A DNA stretch of 64,000 bases from Streptomyces chumphonensis (GCF_014779715.1 NZ_JACXYU010000009.1:124001-188000), one strand, 5' to 3'. Positions 51,567 through 60,338 are shown, numbered from the stretch's first letter. Notes: generated by a model not told the origin, from the letters alone. Translations and numbers: made by a program.

Positions 51567-52148
51567 TCACGCCGTGGTCGACGGAGTCGGGGCGCGGACG
51601 ACGGCCTGGTCGCCGCGCGGTCCGAACAGGTGCAGGAGTTCCACCGTGTCGCCGCCCGCCGGTCCGAACCAGTGCGGTTCCCGGGTGTCGAACTCCGCCA
51701 CCTCGCCGGGACGCAGCGTGCACTCACGCTCGCCGAGGATGAGCCGCAGCTCGCCCGCGAGGACGTAGAGCCACTCGTACCCCTCGTGGGTGACCAGCTT
51801 CGGCTCGCGGGGCGACAGCACGTGTTTGAAGACCTGGACGCGGCCGGGGTACTGCGTCAGGGGCACCAGGACGCTGCCGTGCCTGCGGCGCACGGGCTGG
51901 AGGTGCACGCGGGGGTCCCCGGTGGCGGGCGCGGCCACGAGTTGGTCGAGTGCGACGCGGTGGGCCCGCGCGAGCGGGATGAGCAGGTCGAGGGTCGGGC
52001 GCCGTTTGCCCGCTTCGAGACGGGACAGCGTGCTGACGGAGATCCCGGTCGTGGCGGCCAGCGACTCCAGCGTCAGTGAGCGGTCCCGGCGCAGTGCGCG
52101 CAGGCGCGGGCCGATGTCGTCGAGGATCTGTTCCAGTTCGGCGTCCAC
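51567..52148 (-). CDS. XRE-family regulator with C-terminal cupin domain
   Basis: A 193-residue protein. The HTH_3 domain lies at residues 10-65 (RLRALRRDRSLTLESLAATTGISVSTLSRLEAGKR). The cupin domain lies at about 95-180 (VFKHVLSPREPKLVTHEGYEWLYVLAGELRLILGERE). This is a common ligand-sensing repressor of small-molecule exporters. The start is GTG 52148. It is divergent from an MFS exporter across a 104-base gap with a perfect 19-bp operator. Confidence 0.93.
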   Translation of the reverse strand: MDAELEQILDDIGPRLRALRRDRSLTLESLAATTGISVSTLSRLEAGKRRPTLDLLIPLARAHRVALDQLVAAPATGDPRVHLQPVRRRHGSVLVPLTQYPGRVQVFKHVLSPREPKLVTHEGYEWLYVLAGELRLILGERECTLRPGEVAEFDTREPHWFGPAGGDTVELLHLFGPRGDQAVVRAPTPSTTA

Positions 52149-52166
52149 GGGTCCCAGTCTGGGGCA

Positions 52167-52185
52167 TTTTGCGATGTTCGCAAAA
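52167..52185. promoter_or_regulatory. Perfect 8-3-8 operator between the XRE-cupin regulator and the MFS exporter
   Basis: TTTTGCGA (52167-52174) and TCGCAAAA (52178-52185) are exact inverted repeats with spacer TGT. It lies 19 bases upstream of the regulator start and 68 bases before the exporter start. Confidence 0.82.
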
Positions 52186-52252
52186 AGCGTGGTCGGAGAA
52201 GTCCGCCGGGACGGAGGCTGGCCGGACAGACGCCCCCGGTGAAAGGTCGGCC

Positions 52253-53698
52253 GTGACCACGACGCTTCCCCCCGATCAGCCCGTTCTCAGCGCACGGAGA
52301 CGCTGGACGGTGCTGGCCGTGTGCTGCCTGAGCATGTTCCTGGTGGGCCTGGACACCACCATCGTCAACGTCGGGCTTCCCGCCATCGGCGAGGGCCTGG
52401 GCATCGGGACGCACGGTCTGGCGTGGACGGTGGACGCCTACACCCTCGTCCTGGCCGGGCTGCTGATCTCCTCCGGCGCGCTCGCGGACCGGTTCGGCCG
52501 CCGGCGGATCTTCCGGCTCGGGCTGGCCCTCTTCGGCACCGCCTCGCTGGCCGCCGCGCTCGCCGGCTCCGTGGGCACGCTGGTCGCGGCCCGCGCCCTC
52601 CAGGGCGTCGGGGCCTCGATGCTCAGCCCGGTGGCGCTGGCCATCGTGGTGAACGCGATGCCCGACGCGCGGGAGCGCGCGAAGGCGATCGGCGTCTGGG
52701 CGTCCGTCTTCGGACTCAGCATGGCCGTCGGCCCGGTCACCGGCGGGGCGTTGATCGACGCCTTCGGCTGGCGCTCGGTGTTCTGGATCAACGTGCCGGT
52801 CATCGCGGTCGCCCTGGTGCTCACCACCGTGTTCGTCCCCGAGTCCCGGGCCGAGCGGGTGCGGCGTCTCGACCTGCCGGGTCAGGCGCTGCTCATCGTC
52901 GTCATCGGGGCCCTGGTCGGCGTCCTCATCGAAGGCCCGCGCATCGGCTGGACCTCGCCCCCGGCGCTGGTCGCGTACGCCACCGCCGTCGTGGCGACGG
53001 CCGCGTTCGTACGCGTCGAAGCCCGCAGGCGCGAGCCGCTGATCGAGCCCGCGCTCTTCCGGCGCCCGGCCTTCGCCGGTGCGGTGCTCGGCGCGGTGGC
53101 GGTCTTCGTCGCCCTCAACGTGACGCTGCTGCTCAACACCTTCTACCTCCAGCACACCCGGGGGTTCACACCGCTGGCCGCCGGGGCGGCGACCCTGCCG
53201 CTGGCGCTGGCGGCCACCGTCTGCGCCCCGATCGCGGGTCGACTCGTCGCGCGCGCGGGACCACGCCCCCCGCTCCTCCTGGCGGGCGGCTTCCTCGCCG
53301 CGGGCGGACTGTGCCTGGTCCGGCTCGACGAGCACACGGCAACGCCCTGGCTGATGCTGGCCTACCTGTGCGTCGGCACCGGGATCGGCTTCGCCAACGC
53401 CCCCCTCACCAACACGGCCGTCAGCGGGCTGCCGCCCGGCCGCGCCGGGGTCGCCGGGGCGATCACCTCCACCGCGCGCCAGTTCGGCGCGGCCGTGGGC
53501 GTCGCCCTCGCGGGCGTCCTGGTGACCGGCGTCGCCCCGGTCGGGCTCGCCGAGGCGTCCCGGCCCGGCTGGGTGCTGGTCGCCGCCTGCGGCGCGATCC
53601 TGTGCCTCGTCGCCCGCGCCTCACGCCCGCCGCAGGACGCCCCGCCGCCCGCGCCCGCCCCGGGCCCGGCGGAACGCGCCGCGGGTCGGGGCAGGTGA
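52253..53698 (+). CDS. MFS drug exporter, DHA2 (14-TM) type
   Basis: A 481-residue EmrB/QacA-type transporter. TM1 begins RRRWTVLAVCCLSMFLVGLD and contains LDTTIVNVGLPAIGE (motif D1). Motif A appears as GALADRFGRRRIF, motif C as SMAVGPVTGGALIDAF-GWRSVFWINVP. About 14 helices are present. It uses the proton gradient to expel drugs or metabolites. The start is GTG 52253, with AAAGG 6-7 bases upstream. Likely repressed by the XRE-cupin protein through the operator at 52167-52185. Confidence 0.93.
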   Translation: MTTTLPPDQPVLSARRRWTVLAVCCLSMFLVGLDTTIVNVGLPAIGEGLGIGTHGLAWTVDAYTLVLAGLLISSGALADRFGRRRIFRLGLALFGTASLAAALAGSVGTLVAARALQGVGASMLSPVALAIVVNAMPDARERAKAIGVWASVFGLSMAVGPVTGGALIDAFGWRSVFWINVPVIAVALVLTTVFVPESRAERVRRLDLPGQALLIVVIGALVGVLIEGPRIGWTSPPALVAYATAVVATAAFVRVEARRREPLIEPALFRRPAFAGAVLGAVAVFVALNVTLLLNTFYLQHTRGFTPLAAGAATLPLALAATVCAPIAGRLVARAGPRPPLLLAGGFLAAGGLCLVRLDEHTATPWLMLAYLCVGTGIGFANAPLTNTAVSGLPPGRAGVAGAITSTARQFGAAVGVALAGVLVTGVAPVGLAEASRPGWVLVAACGAILCLVARASRPPQDAPPPAPAPGPAERAAGRGR

Positions 53699-53741
53699 TG
53701 TCCGTGCTCCGGGCCGTCGGGCCGGGCCGGGGCCGCGGACG

Positions 53742-54500
53742 TCAGCGGAAGTACACGGCCGTCCGGTTGCCGTCGACCTCGTGGATCTGGACCGGGGTAT
53801 CGAACACCTCGGTGAGCACCTCGGCGCGCATCATCGCGTCGACGGTGCCGGAGGCGGCGATCTGCCCCTCGCGTAGGGCAACGATCCGGTCGGAGTAGGT
53901 GGCGGCGAAGTTGATGTCGTGCACGATGAGGACGACCGTCTTGCCGAGTTCGTCGGCGGCTCGGCGCAGTTGGCCCATCATCCGCACCGAGTGCTTCATG
54001 TCGAGGTTGTTGAGGGGCTCGTCCAGCAGCACGTACTGGGTGTCCTGGGCCACCACCATGGCGACGTAGGCGCGCTGGCGCTGACCGCCGGAGAGCTGGT
54101 CGAGGTGGCGGTGCTGGAGATCGCCGAGGTGGAGGAATTCGAGCGCCTCGTCGATCTTCGCCACGCACGCGGGGGTGAGGCGGCCTCGGCTGTGCGGGAA
54201 GCGGCCGAAGGCGACCAGTTCGCGCACCGTGACCCGGGCGGTGAAGTGGTTCTCCTGCCGTAGGACGGACAGGGTTCGAGCCACCTCCTGGGACTTGGCA
54301 CGATGGACGTCGAGTCCGTCCACGGTGACCCTGCCCGAGGTCGGCTCGGTGAGCCGACCGATGATGGTCAGCAGGGTGGACTTGCCGGCCCCGTTGGGGC
54401 CGACCAGCGAGGTCACGCCGCCTGCGGGAATCTGCCCGGAGACGGGGCCGAGGACGGTGTCCTGGCCGTAGCTCTTGCGGATGTCGGTGAACTCGATCAC
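53742..54500 (-). CDS. Iron-siderophore ABC importer, ATPase
   Basis: A 252-residue FecE-type ATPase: Walker A LVGPNGAGKSTLL, signature LSGGQRQRAYVAMV, Walker B YVLLDEPLNNLD and H-loop VHDINFA. It is the last gene of a four-gene minus-strand import operon and overlaps the preceding permease by 4 bases (GTGA). The N-terminus MIEFTDIRKSYGQDTVLGP and short helical domain fit the FatE/YclP group. Confidence 0.95.
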   Translation of the reverse strand: MIEFTDIRKSYGQDTVLGPVSGQIPAGGVTSLVGPNGAGKSTLLTIIGRLTEPTSGRVTVDGLDVHRAKSQEVARTLSVLRQENHFTARVTVRELVAFGRFPHSRGRLTPACVAKIDEALEFLHLGDLQHRHLDQLSGGQRQRAYVAMVVAQDTQYVLLDEPLNNLDMKHSVRMMGQLRRAADELGKTVVLIVHDINFAATYSDRIVALREGQIAASGTVDAMMRAEVLTEVFDTPVQIHEVDGNRTAVYFR

Positions 54501-55519
54501 AGGCTGCCCTTACGGAGAAGGTGCGCGAGGAAGATCGCCCCGCCGAGGAACTCGATGACGACGGTGAGCATGCCGGAGGCGTAGAAGACGTGCTCCATGA
54601 CGAACTGGCCACCGGTCAGGGTGATCAGTCCGATGAGGAAGGCCATGGGCAGCACGATCAGGTGCCGGTGGGTGCCCGCGAACTGGTAGGCCAGCATCGC
54701 CGTCAGGAACCCGAAGAAGGTCATGGGTCCGGCGAGTGCGGTCGACATCGCGATGAGTACCGAGACCAGCAGCAGCAGCACCGTCAACTCCCGCTTGTGG
54801 GTGATGCCCAGGTTGGTGGCGGTCTCCTGGCCGAGCAGCAGGGTGTCGAGGCGGTACCGGCGCCACCAGATGACCGCGCCGACGACCAGGCACACACCGC
54901 CGGCCAGGGGCAGGTACTCGGGCTCGGCGGTGCTGAGCCGGCCGAACAACCGGGTCGACAGGACGTCGTACTCGGCGGGGGACAGCAGCCGTTGCAGGAA
55001 GTCGGACAGGCTGCGGAAGGCGAGCCCGAGGACCACGCCGACCAGCAGCAGTACGTGGAGGCTGCCGCGGCGCCCGGAGAACAGCCAGCCGAAGAGCAGC
55101 ATGGTGAAGGCGACCATCAGGAGCGTCTGGGTGATCAGCTTCGGCAATCCGTCGGTGGCGGCGAGGACTCTGCCGCCGAAGACGGACACCAGCAGCGTCT
55201 GCATCAGGATGTAGACGGCGTCGAAGCCCATGATCGAGGGGGTGAGCAGCCGGTTGTGGGTGATCGTCTGGAACACCACCGTCGCCACCGCCTGAGCGAA
55301 GGCGACCACAACCATGGTGCCGAAGACGGTCAGCCGGCGCTCGAAGGCGAAGTCGAAGGAGCCTTCGATGAACAGCAGCAGGAAGGCCGCCACCGAGGCG
55401 GCGGCGAGGGCCGCGGCCACCGCGAGCCGGGCCGCCACAGGCATCCCGCGACGGGCCTGTTTCGTCAGGGCGGCGGACGTGGGCGCGAGGGAGGGAGCGG
55501 TCATGGGGGTGTCAGACAT
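54497..55519 (-). CDS. Iron-siderophore ABC importer, permease 2
   Basis: A 340-residue FecCD-type permease with about ten helices (ARLAVAAALAAASVAAFLLLF, MVVVAFAQAVATVVFQTITHNRL, LLVGVVLGLAFRSLSDFLQRLL). The GPMTFFGFLTAMLAYQF loop is the FecCD ATPase-contact segment. Its start codon overlaps the end of permease 1 by 8 bases, so both are co-translated. It is of the FatC/YclO kind by order and by the SFDFAFERRL start region. Confidence 0.93.
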   Translation of the reverse strand: MSDTPMTAPSLAPTSAALTKQARRGMPVAARLAVAAALAAASVAAFLLLFIEGSFDFAFERRLTVFGTMVVVAFAQAVATVVFQTITHNRLLTPSIMGFDAVYILMQTLLVSVFGGRVLAATDGLPKLITQTLLMVAFTMLLFGWLFSGRRGSLHVLLLVGVVLGLAFRSLSDFLQRLLSPAEYDVLSTRLFGRLSTAEPEYLPLAGGVCLVVGAVIWWRRYRLDTLLLGQETATNLGITHKRELTVLLLLVSVLIAMSTALAGPMTFFGFLTAMLAYQFAGTHRHLIVLPMAFLIGLITLTGGQFVMEHVFYASGMLTVVIEFLGGAIFLAHLLRKGSL

Positions 55520-56474
55520 GGACCTTCCCTCGCTGACGCAGGATCATCGTGACGAACACCAGCGCGCCGACCGCTCCGAGCACCACCGTCGCCGGGATCT
55601 CCATGGGGAAGACCACGACTCGTCCGACGAGGTCGCAGGCGATCATCAGGGCGATGCTGCTGAGCACCACCCAGGGCAGGTTGGTGCGGACGTCGTCGCC
55701 GCGGGCCATGGAGACGAGATTGGGCACGATCAGTCCGAGGAAGGGGATGAAACCGACGACGACGGTGGTGACACCGGTGGCCAGCGCGACCATGGTGAGT
55801 CCGATGAACAGGATGCGCCGGTAGGGCAGGCCGAGGCTGACGGCGGTGTCGCGGCCGAGGCCTGCGATGGTGAAGCGGTCGGCCGCGACGTACAGGCCGA
55901 CGACGATCGCCCCGACCACCCACAGCGGTTCGTAGGTGCCGCGCACCACGGAACTGAACCCGCCCGAGCGCCAGGTGGCGAGCGTCTGCAGCAGGTTGGT
56001 GGTGGAGGCGATGTACAGGGTCACCGCACTCACCAGCGCGCCCAGCATGATGCCCACGATCGGGACGATCACCTGGGACCTGAGCGCGATCCGCCCGAGC
56101 ACGAACAGGAAGACCAGCGCCCCGACGAAGGCGAAGGCACCGGCGGCCCCCATCTTGACCAGGGGCGAGGCGGCCGGTGCGAGCAGGGTGAGGAGGAGGA
56201 CGCCCAGCGCGGCCCACTCGCTGGTACCGGTGGTGGTCGGCTCGACGAACCGATTCTGCACCAGCATCTGCATGATGACGCCGGAGACGGCCATCGCTGC
56301 GGCGGCGAGCATGAGCGCCAGCGTCCGGGGCACCCGGGAGATCAGGAACATCCGCCGGTCGTCGGGGTCGGTGAACAGGGAGCGCAGGTCGATGTCGTAC
56401 CCACCGACGAACAGCGAGACGGTGACCAGAGCCAGAACGCCGAGGACGGCGAGCGGCAGTGAGAGTCGGCGCAT
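55512..56474 (-). CDS. Iron-siderophore ABC importer, permease 1
   Basis: A 320-residue FecCD-type permease. TM segments include LSLPLAVLGVLALVTVSLFV, AGAFAFVGALVFLFVLG and LSSIALMIACDLVGRVVVF, and the coupling segment FIPFLGLIVPNLVSMARGD is present. The start is ATG 56474 (MRRLSLPL), with GGAAG upstream; the longer frame to 56699 runs through the preceding hairpin. It is the FatD/YclN kind by order. It forms the channel with permease 2. Confidence 0.93.
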   Translation of the reverse strand: MRRLSLPLAVLGVLALVTVSLFVGGYDIDLRSLFTDPDDRRMFLISRVPRTLALMLAAAAMAVSGVIMQMLVQNRFVEPTTTGTSEWAALGVLLLTLLAPAASPLVKMGAAGAFAFVGALVFLFVLGRIALRSQVIVPIVGIMLGALVSAVTLYIASTTNLLQTLATWRSGGFSSVVRGTYEPLWVVGAIVVGLYVAADRFTIAGLGRDTAVSLGLPYRRILFIGLTMVALATGVTTVVVGFIPFLGLIVPNLVSMARGDDVRTNLPWVVLSSIALMIACDLVGRVVVFPMEIPATVVLGAVGALVFVTMILRQRGKVHV

Positions 56475-56525
56475 GGAGCTTCCGGGGCGTCCCGTGGTGG
56501 GTGAGGACCGGGTGGGAGGAGGAAC

Positions 56526-56554
56526 GAGCGGCCCCGCACCTGGCGGGGCCGCTC
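56526..56554 (-). terminator. 12-bp hairpin between binding-protein and permease genes
   Basis: GAGCGGCCCCGC (56526-56537) and GCGGGGCCGCTC (56543-56554) are exact inverted repeats with a 5-base loop, 12 bases after the binding-protein stop. Partial termination or mRNA stabilisation would keep the binding protein more abundant than the membrane parts. Confidence 0.65.
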
Positions 56555-56566
56555 CGCTGCCGCTGA

Positions 56567-57571
56567 TCAGCCGGCTGCCTTGAACGCGGTGGCCACCTGG
56601 TCGAAGGCGTCGGTGTACGCCTGGATGCCCTCGGTCAGGTAGAAGTCGTTGCCCAGGTAGATGACCTGGTCCTGCTTGCGGAAGGTGGTCTTGTCCCACG
56701 CCTCCGTGCCGTCCACGACCTTCTTCGCGGCGACGGCCTCGGCGCCGTCCTCGGTGCCCACGGCGGCGTCACGGTCCAGCACGATCAGCCAGTCGGGGTT
56801 GAGTTCGGCGATCGTCTCGGGGGCGAGCCCGGAGTCGTCGTGCACAGAAGTGCTGTCCTCGCCCTCGGCGCTGAGCACGTTCACCAGGTTCAGCGGCTCG
56901 GTGAGCCGACCGATGCGGCTGGCGCCGTTGTCGACCTTTCCGGCGCTGACGACACCGAGGAACACCTTCTCGCTCTTGGTGGCGCTGGCGGCGTCCTCCT
57001 GCGCCTGGTCCAGGGCGGCGACGATCTCCTTGGCCTGGTCCTCGGCGCCGAAGATCTTGCCGAGCGACTCGGTCTGGGTCTTCAGCGAGTTGACGTATCC
57101 GCCCTCGGCCTCGTCGGAAGGGGCGATGTCGACCGTCTTGGCGATCTTGGACAGCTTGTCGTGGTGTTCGGTGAAGCGGTAGCCGCCGATGATCAGGTCA
57201 GGCTCGGCAGCGTTGATCGCCTCGAACTTCGGCTCGAAGTGCATGCCCGCGTCCTTGATGGACGAGTCGCTCTGCCAGTCCTCGTAGCCCGCGTCGGGTA
57301 GCAGGCCCTTCGGCACCGCGACGGGCTTCACGCCGAGCGCCTTGAGCGTGGCGAAGGAGGTGTTGTCCAGCGCTGCGACCCGAACGGGCTTCAGCGGGAC
57401 TTCGAGGTCGCCCTCGGCGGTGGGGATGGTGACGGTGCCGGCGGCCTTCTTCTCGGGCTTGGCCGTACCTGCCTGGTTCTCCTCGGAATCGCCGCACGCG
57501 CTGAGCAGCAAGCCCGCGCACAGGACCGAACTGGTCGCGACGAAGGTCTTCTGGAAACGGATGGAACGCAC
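56567..57571 (-). CDS. Iron-siderophore ABC importer, substrate-binding lipoprotein (FatB/YclQ type)
   Basis: A 334-residue lipoprotein with lipobox LLSAC at Cys26. The FatB/CeuE/YclQ features are present: RVAALDNTSFATLKALGVKP, VAVPKGLLP, FEPKFEAINAAEPDLIIGG, HDKLSKIAKTVDIAP, and LNPDWLIVLDRDAAVG. These bind catecholate or petrobactin-like ferric siderophores in relatives; the ligand here is unknown. The start is GTG 57571, with AGGAG 9 bases upstream. It is the first gene of the importer operon, with an iron box 71-89 bases upstream. Confidence 0.94.
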   Translation of the reverse strand: MRSIRFQKTFVATSSVLCAGLLLSACGDSEENQAGTAKPEKKAAGTVTIPTAEGDLEVPLKPVRVAALDNTSFATLKALGVKPVAVPKGLLPDAGYEDWQSDSSIKDAGMHFEPKFEAINAAEPDLIIGGYRFTEHHDKLSKIAKTVDIAPSDEAEGGYVNSLKTQTESLGKIFGAEDQAKEIVAALDQAQEDAASATKSEKVFLGVVSAGKVDNGASRIGRLTEPLNLVNVLSAEGEDSTSVHDDSGLAPETIAELNPDWLIVLDRDAAVGTEDGAEAVAAKKVVDGTEAWDKTTFRKQDQVIYLGNDFYLTEGIQAYTDAFDQVATAFKAAG

Positions 57572-57641
57572 GACGAATGACTCCTGAGAAGGACGGCGCG
57601 ACCGACAACGCGTGATCGCGCGGCCACACTGAGCATGTAAC

Positions 57642-57660
57642 CATGGTTAGCCTAACCTAA
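57642..57660. promoter_or_regulatory. DtxR/DmdR-type iron box
   Basis: The 19 bases match the iron-box consensus (TTAGGTTAGGCTAACCTAA) at 16 of 19 positions on the importer strand; the three mismatches are at one end. It lies upstream of the binding-protein gene, so the iron-loaded repressor would shut the operon in iron-rich conditions. Confidence 0.88.
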
Positions 57661-58101
57661 GTATTGTCGGATGGTTGTCATCGGGGGGCGATGTGCGTTC
57701 CCCGTGACGTCACCGCGGTGCCGGTTTCCCGGTGAACGGAGCAGCGCGCACGACGACTCCTCGACCGCCGGAAGCGCCGGGGGCAGGGCTGCCGCAGGGC
57801 GGCGTCCGGGGATGAAGGGCGATGTCGTCCCCGGCCGCATGGTGCTCGGCGTCCATGCCACCCGCCTTCCGTCGTCCCCGGGCCCAACGTCCCTGCGGGC
57901 GGCGGCGTCACGTCGGTCCGGCCGGACAACGGGTGGCGTGTCCGGGGCGGGTGGCGGTGACCGGGTCGTGGCGGGGCGCGATGCGGTGGGCGGGGTCGTG
58001 GTGGGGCACGGGGTCAACCGACCCAAGGACGTTGCGGAAAGGACTCACCCCGACCCGACCCCACCCTCGTGACCCGAACGGGTGATGCGGTGCGAACGGG
58101 C

Positions 58102-58132
58102 TGGACAGGCGCGGCGGGAGCGGGCATAGGCT
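58102..58132 (+). promoter_or_regulatory. Candidate promoter of the HTH gene
   Basis: TGGACA (58102-58107) and TAGGCT (58127-58132) are -35- and -10-like with a 19-base spacer, long for a sigma-70 promoter. It would give a leader of about 85 bases before ATG 58225. Confidence 0.35.
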
Positions 58133-58224
58133 CCGGGCATACACCTCCACACATGCGACGGCCCCCGGCCGGGACGGCAATCCCGATCGAGGGCCTGACC
58201 ACCGAGGAAGAAACGGACTTCCCG

Positions 58225-59154
58225 ATGGCTGAGCAGCAGCTTAACGCGCCCCCGTGCGCGGATTCCGGCGTTCCACGCCGAGGAGTGACACACGAACGGG
58301 CCCGGCACACCGAGTGCTTCACCGTCGTCGGCAACCACCTCGCCCAGCACGGGCAGTTGAGCCTGAAGGCCATCGGCCTCGCGGTGCACATCCAGTCGCT
58401 GCCCGAGGGGGCCCGGGTGGACATCAGGACGCTCGCCGCACGCTTCCCGGAGGGCGAGGTCAGCGTCGCGGCGGCGCTCCGGGAGCTGGAGGAGCACGGC
58501 TACCTCACGCGGCGGCGTCGACGGCTGCCCAGCGGGCGCATCGTCACGCTCACGACGTGCCACCACCGGCCGGGTCACGTCGGAGCGCCGGGCGTGCGGC
58601 GGGTGCGACCGGGACGCGGTGGGCCGGGCCCGAGGGCGGTGGCGGGCCCGGTCGTGGACGTGCGGCCGCCGGATGTCGGCCTCCCGCCGTCCGGCTCCGC
58701 GCCGTCCGGCCCCGAGGCCGCGCCCCGGCCGTCCCCGCCCGCGCGGGCGCCCCGGCACCCCGCGCCGCCGCTGCCGGAGCCGAGGCGGCCGGAGCTGGCC
58801 CCCTACCGGGCGGCGCGGGACTTCCTCGTCACGCTGCGGCGGCGGGACACGCGGCTGCTGCTGTCCGAGGCGGACGTGGGACGGCTGACCCCGGCCGTGG
58901 CGGCCTGGTTCGAGCGCGGTGCGAGCCCGGAGGCGCTGCGGACCACCCTGACCGCGAACCTGCCGGAGCCGCTGACGCGCCCGGCCGGGCTCCTGCGGTA
59001 CCGGTTGACGGCGCTGCTGCCGCCGGTGCTGCGGGCCGTGGACGATCCGCCGTCCGCGCGTCCCGATCCGCTGCGGAACTGCGACGGCTGCGACCGCGCC
59101 TTCCGCGCACCCCGCCCCGGCCGCTGCGCCGACTGCCGCCGGGGGACGGCCTGA
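58225..59154 (+). CDS. Winged-HTH protein with C-terminal zinc-ribbon-like motif
   Basis: A 309-residue protein. Residues about 20-120 form a winged helix of replication-initiator/GntR type (LSLKAIGLAVHIQSLPEG, VAAALRELEEHGYLTRRRR). A proline-rich linker follows. Residues about 210-280 are helical (YRAARDFLVTLRRRDTRLLL). The C-terminus has CDGCDRAF ... CADCRRG, a four-cysteine zinc ribbon. Such proteins are frequent in Streptomyces and are of unknown role. The start is set at ATG 58225; in-frame ATG 58153 is possible. Confidence 0.75.
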   Translation: MAEQQLNAPPCADSGVPRRGVTHERARHTECFTVVGNHLAQHGQLSLKAIGLAVHIQSLPEGARVDIRTLAARFPEGEVSVAAALRELEEHGYLTRRRRRLPSGRIVTLTTCHHRPGHVGAPGVRRVRPGRGGPGPRAVAGPVVDVRPPDVGLPPSGSAPSGPEAAPRPSPPARAPRHPAPPLPEPRRPELAPYRAARDFLVTLRRRDTRLLLSEADVGRLTPAVAAWFERGASPEALRTTLTANLPEPLTRPAGLLRYRLTALLPPVLRAVDDPPSARPDPLRNCDGCDRAFRAPRPGRCADCRRGTA

Positions 59155-59314
59155 ACCCGTCCCGTCCCCGCGCCGACGCACCGCTTCCCGGCCGCTCAAC
59201 GTCCCGCCGGGCGGGGGCCGTTACTGTATGCCTGGCGCCCTCGGGTGCCGCCGTGTGCCGGTCCGGCGCCCGGTACGAGCAGTGCTGAGCAGTGACGTGA
59301 AGGGGGCTCCCGGA

Positions 59315-59530
59315 GTGGCGAGCATCGAAGAAGCCAGGGCGTCGTTCGACCGGTTCGACGCCGACAAGGACGGCCTGGTGACGGCGGAGGAGTACAAGCG
59401 CGCCATGGCCGAGATGGGTGACCCCTACGTCACCGTCCCCGTCGCCGAGACGCTCATCGCCCAGCGGGACACCGACGAGGACGGCATGATGTCGTTCGAG
59501 GAGTTCTGGAACGCGCTGCGCAAGGAGTGA
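59315..59530 (+). CDS. EF-hand calcium-binding protein
   Basis: A 71-residue protein with two EF-hands: DADKDGLVTAEE (loop 1) and DTDEDGMMSFEE (loop 2), each with D-x-D-x-D-G and a Glu at position 12. It resembles the small Streptomyces CabC/CabD calcium sensors. The start is GTG 59315 (VASIEEARASF); an A/G-rich AAGGGGG lies 8-9 bases upstream, and the longer frame to 59228 is not EF-hand-like. Calcium buffering or signalling in development is an inference. Confidence 0.92.
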   Translation: MASIEEARASFDRFDADKDGLVTAEEYKRAMAEMGDPYVTVPVAETLIAQRDTDEDGMMSFEEFWNALRKE

Positions 59531-59660
59531 CGCCGACCGGTGCGGGGGCCTCGACGGGTGTGGCGAAACAGTGGTGAAACGGGGGTCCCACTCCTTACGA
59601 TCACCTTGCAGGACGAAACGTCGTCGTTTCCGGCCCAGCCGGCCCAGCCAGGAGGCCCCC

Positions 59661-60305
59661 ATGCACCGCCGTCGGTCCGCACTCTCCCTCTCCGCCGCAG
59701 CTCTGCTGCTGGGTGGTGTGCCCCTGCTGGCGGGCTGTGGCAGTGAGGCGCATCCGGGGGCCGCGGCCCTGGTGGACGGCGACCGGATCGAGGTCTCCTC
59801 GGTGCAGGCGCGTGCCGAGGCCGTCCGGGACGCGCAGCGGGCGGTTCCGAACGGTGAGCGGCTTCTGGAGCAGACGGGCCCGCTGCCCCGGTACACGCTG
59901 AACTACATGCTGCGGGAACGCGTCGTGGAGGAGACCGCCGCCAACCTGGGGGTGGACGACCTCACCCGGCGTGAGGTGCAGAAGTTCCGCACCGAGCAGG
60001 AGAACGCGCGGGGCGGCCCGGAGGCGTACGAGGCGTTCATGCTCCAGCAGACGGTCGCGCCCGACCAGATCGACACCGTCCTGCGGATGCAGCTGCTGAT
60101 CGACCGGATCGCGCAGAAGCTGGGCGTGGGGCCGCAGACGCCGAACGCGGACGAGGTGCTGAACGCCGAGTTCGTCGAGACGGCTCAGGCGCTCGACATC
60201 GACGTCAACCCGCGCTACGGCGAGTGGAACGTCGAGATGGTGTCGCTGACCGGGGGCACGGAGCCGTGGATCAAGCCCGCGCCGGTGCCGCAGGAACCGG
60301 CCTGA
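59661..60305 (+). CDS. SurA-N-like secreted lipoprotein
   Basis: A 214-residue lipoprotein with signal peptide and lipobox LLAGC at Cys24. The mature part has the SurA/PpiC N-terminal chaperone pattern: ALVDGDRIEVSSVQARAEAVRD, YTLNYMLRERVVEETAANLGV. No rotamase (PPIC) domain follows, so it is a non-catalytic chaperone-like protein. The start is ATG 59661, with GGAGG before it. It sits just before mazG; the mazG promoter begins at its stop. Confidence 0.86.
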   Translation: MHRRRSALSLSAAALLLGGVPLLAGCGSEAHPGAAALVDGDRIEVSSVQARAEAVRDAQRAVPNGERLLEQTGPLPRYTLNYMLRERVVEETAANLGVDDLTRREVQKFRTEQENARGGPEAYEAFMLQQTVAPDQIDTVLRMQLLIDRIAQKLGVGPQTPNADEVLNAEFVETAQALDIDVNPRYGEWNVEMVSLTGGTEPWIKPAPVPQEPA

Positions 60306-60326
60306 CCGGTGGCGTCGGCCGCGCGT

Positions 60327-60332
60327 TAGATT
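60327..60332 (+). promoter_or_regulatory. -10 element of a likely leaderless mazG transcript
   Basis: TAGATT lies 6 bases before GTG 60339. A CTGACC -35-like sequence lies at 60302-60307. With the usual 6-7 base distance the transcript would start at the GTG itself; no ribosome site is seen. Confidence 0.6.
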
Positions 60333-60338
60333 CGACGG

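Larger units (their letters stand above)
57572..58224. other. Intergenic region between the iron importer and the HTH protein gene
   Basis: No gene is supported. It holds the iron box (57642-57660) near the importer, and a promoter-like pair near 58102-58132 for the HTH gene. A GC-rich plus-strand frame (57671-58072) has no family similarity and is not called. Confidence 0.5.

Noticed and set aside
57671..58072. Possible 133-codon plus-strand gene between the iron importer and the HTH gene
   Set aside because: Low-complexity Gly/Arg/Val/Pro sequence and no family motif.
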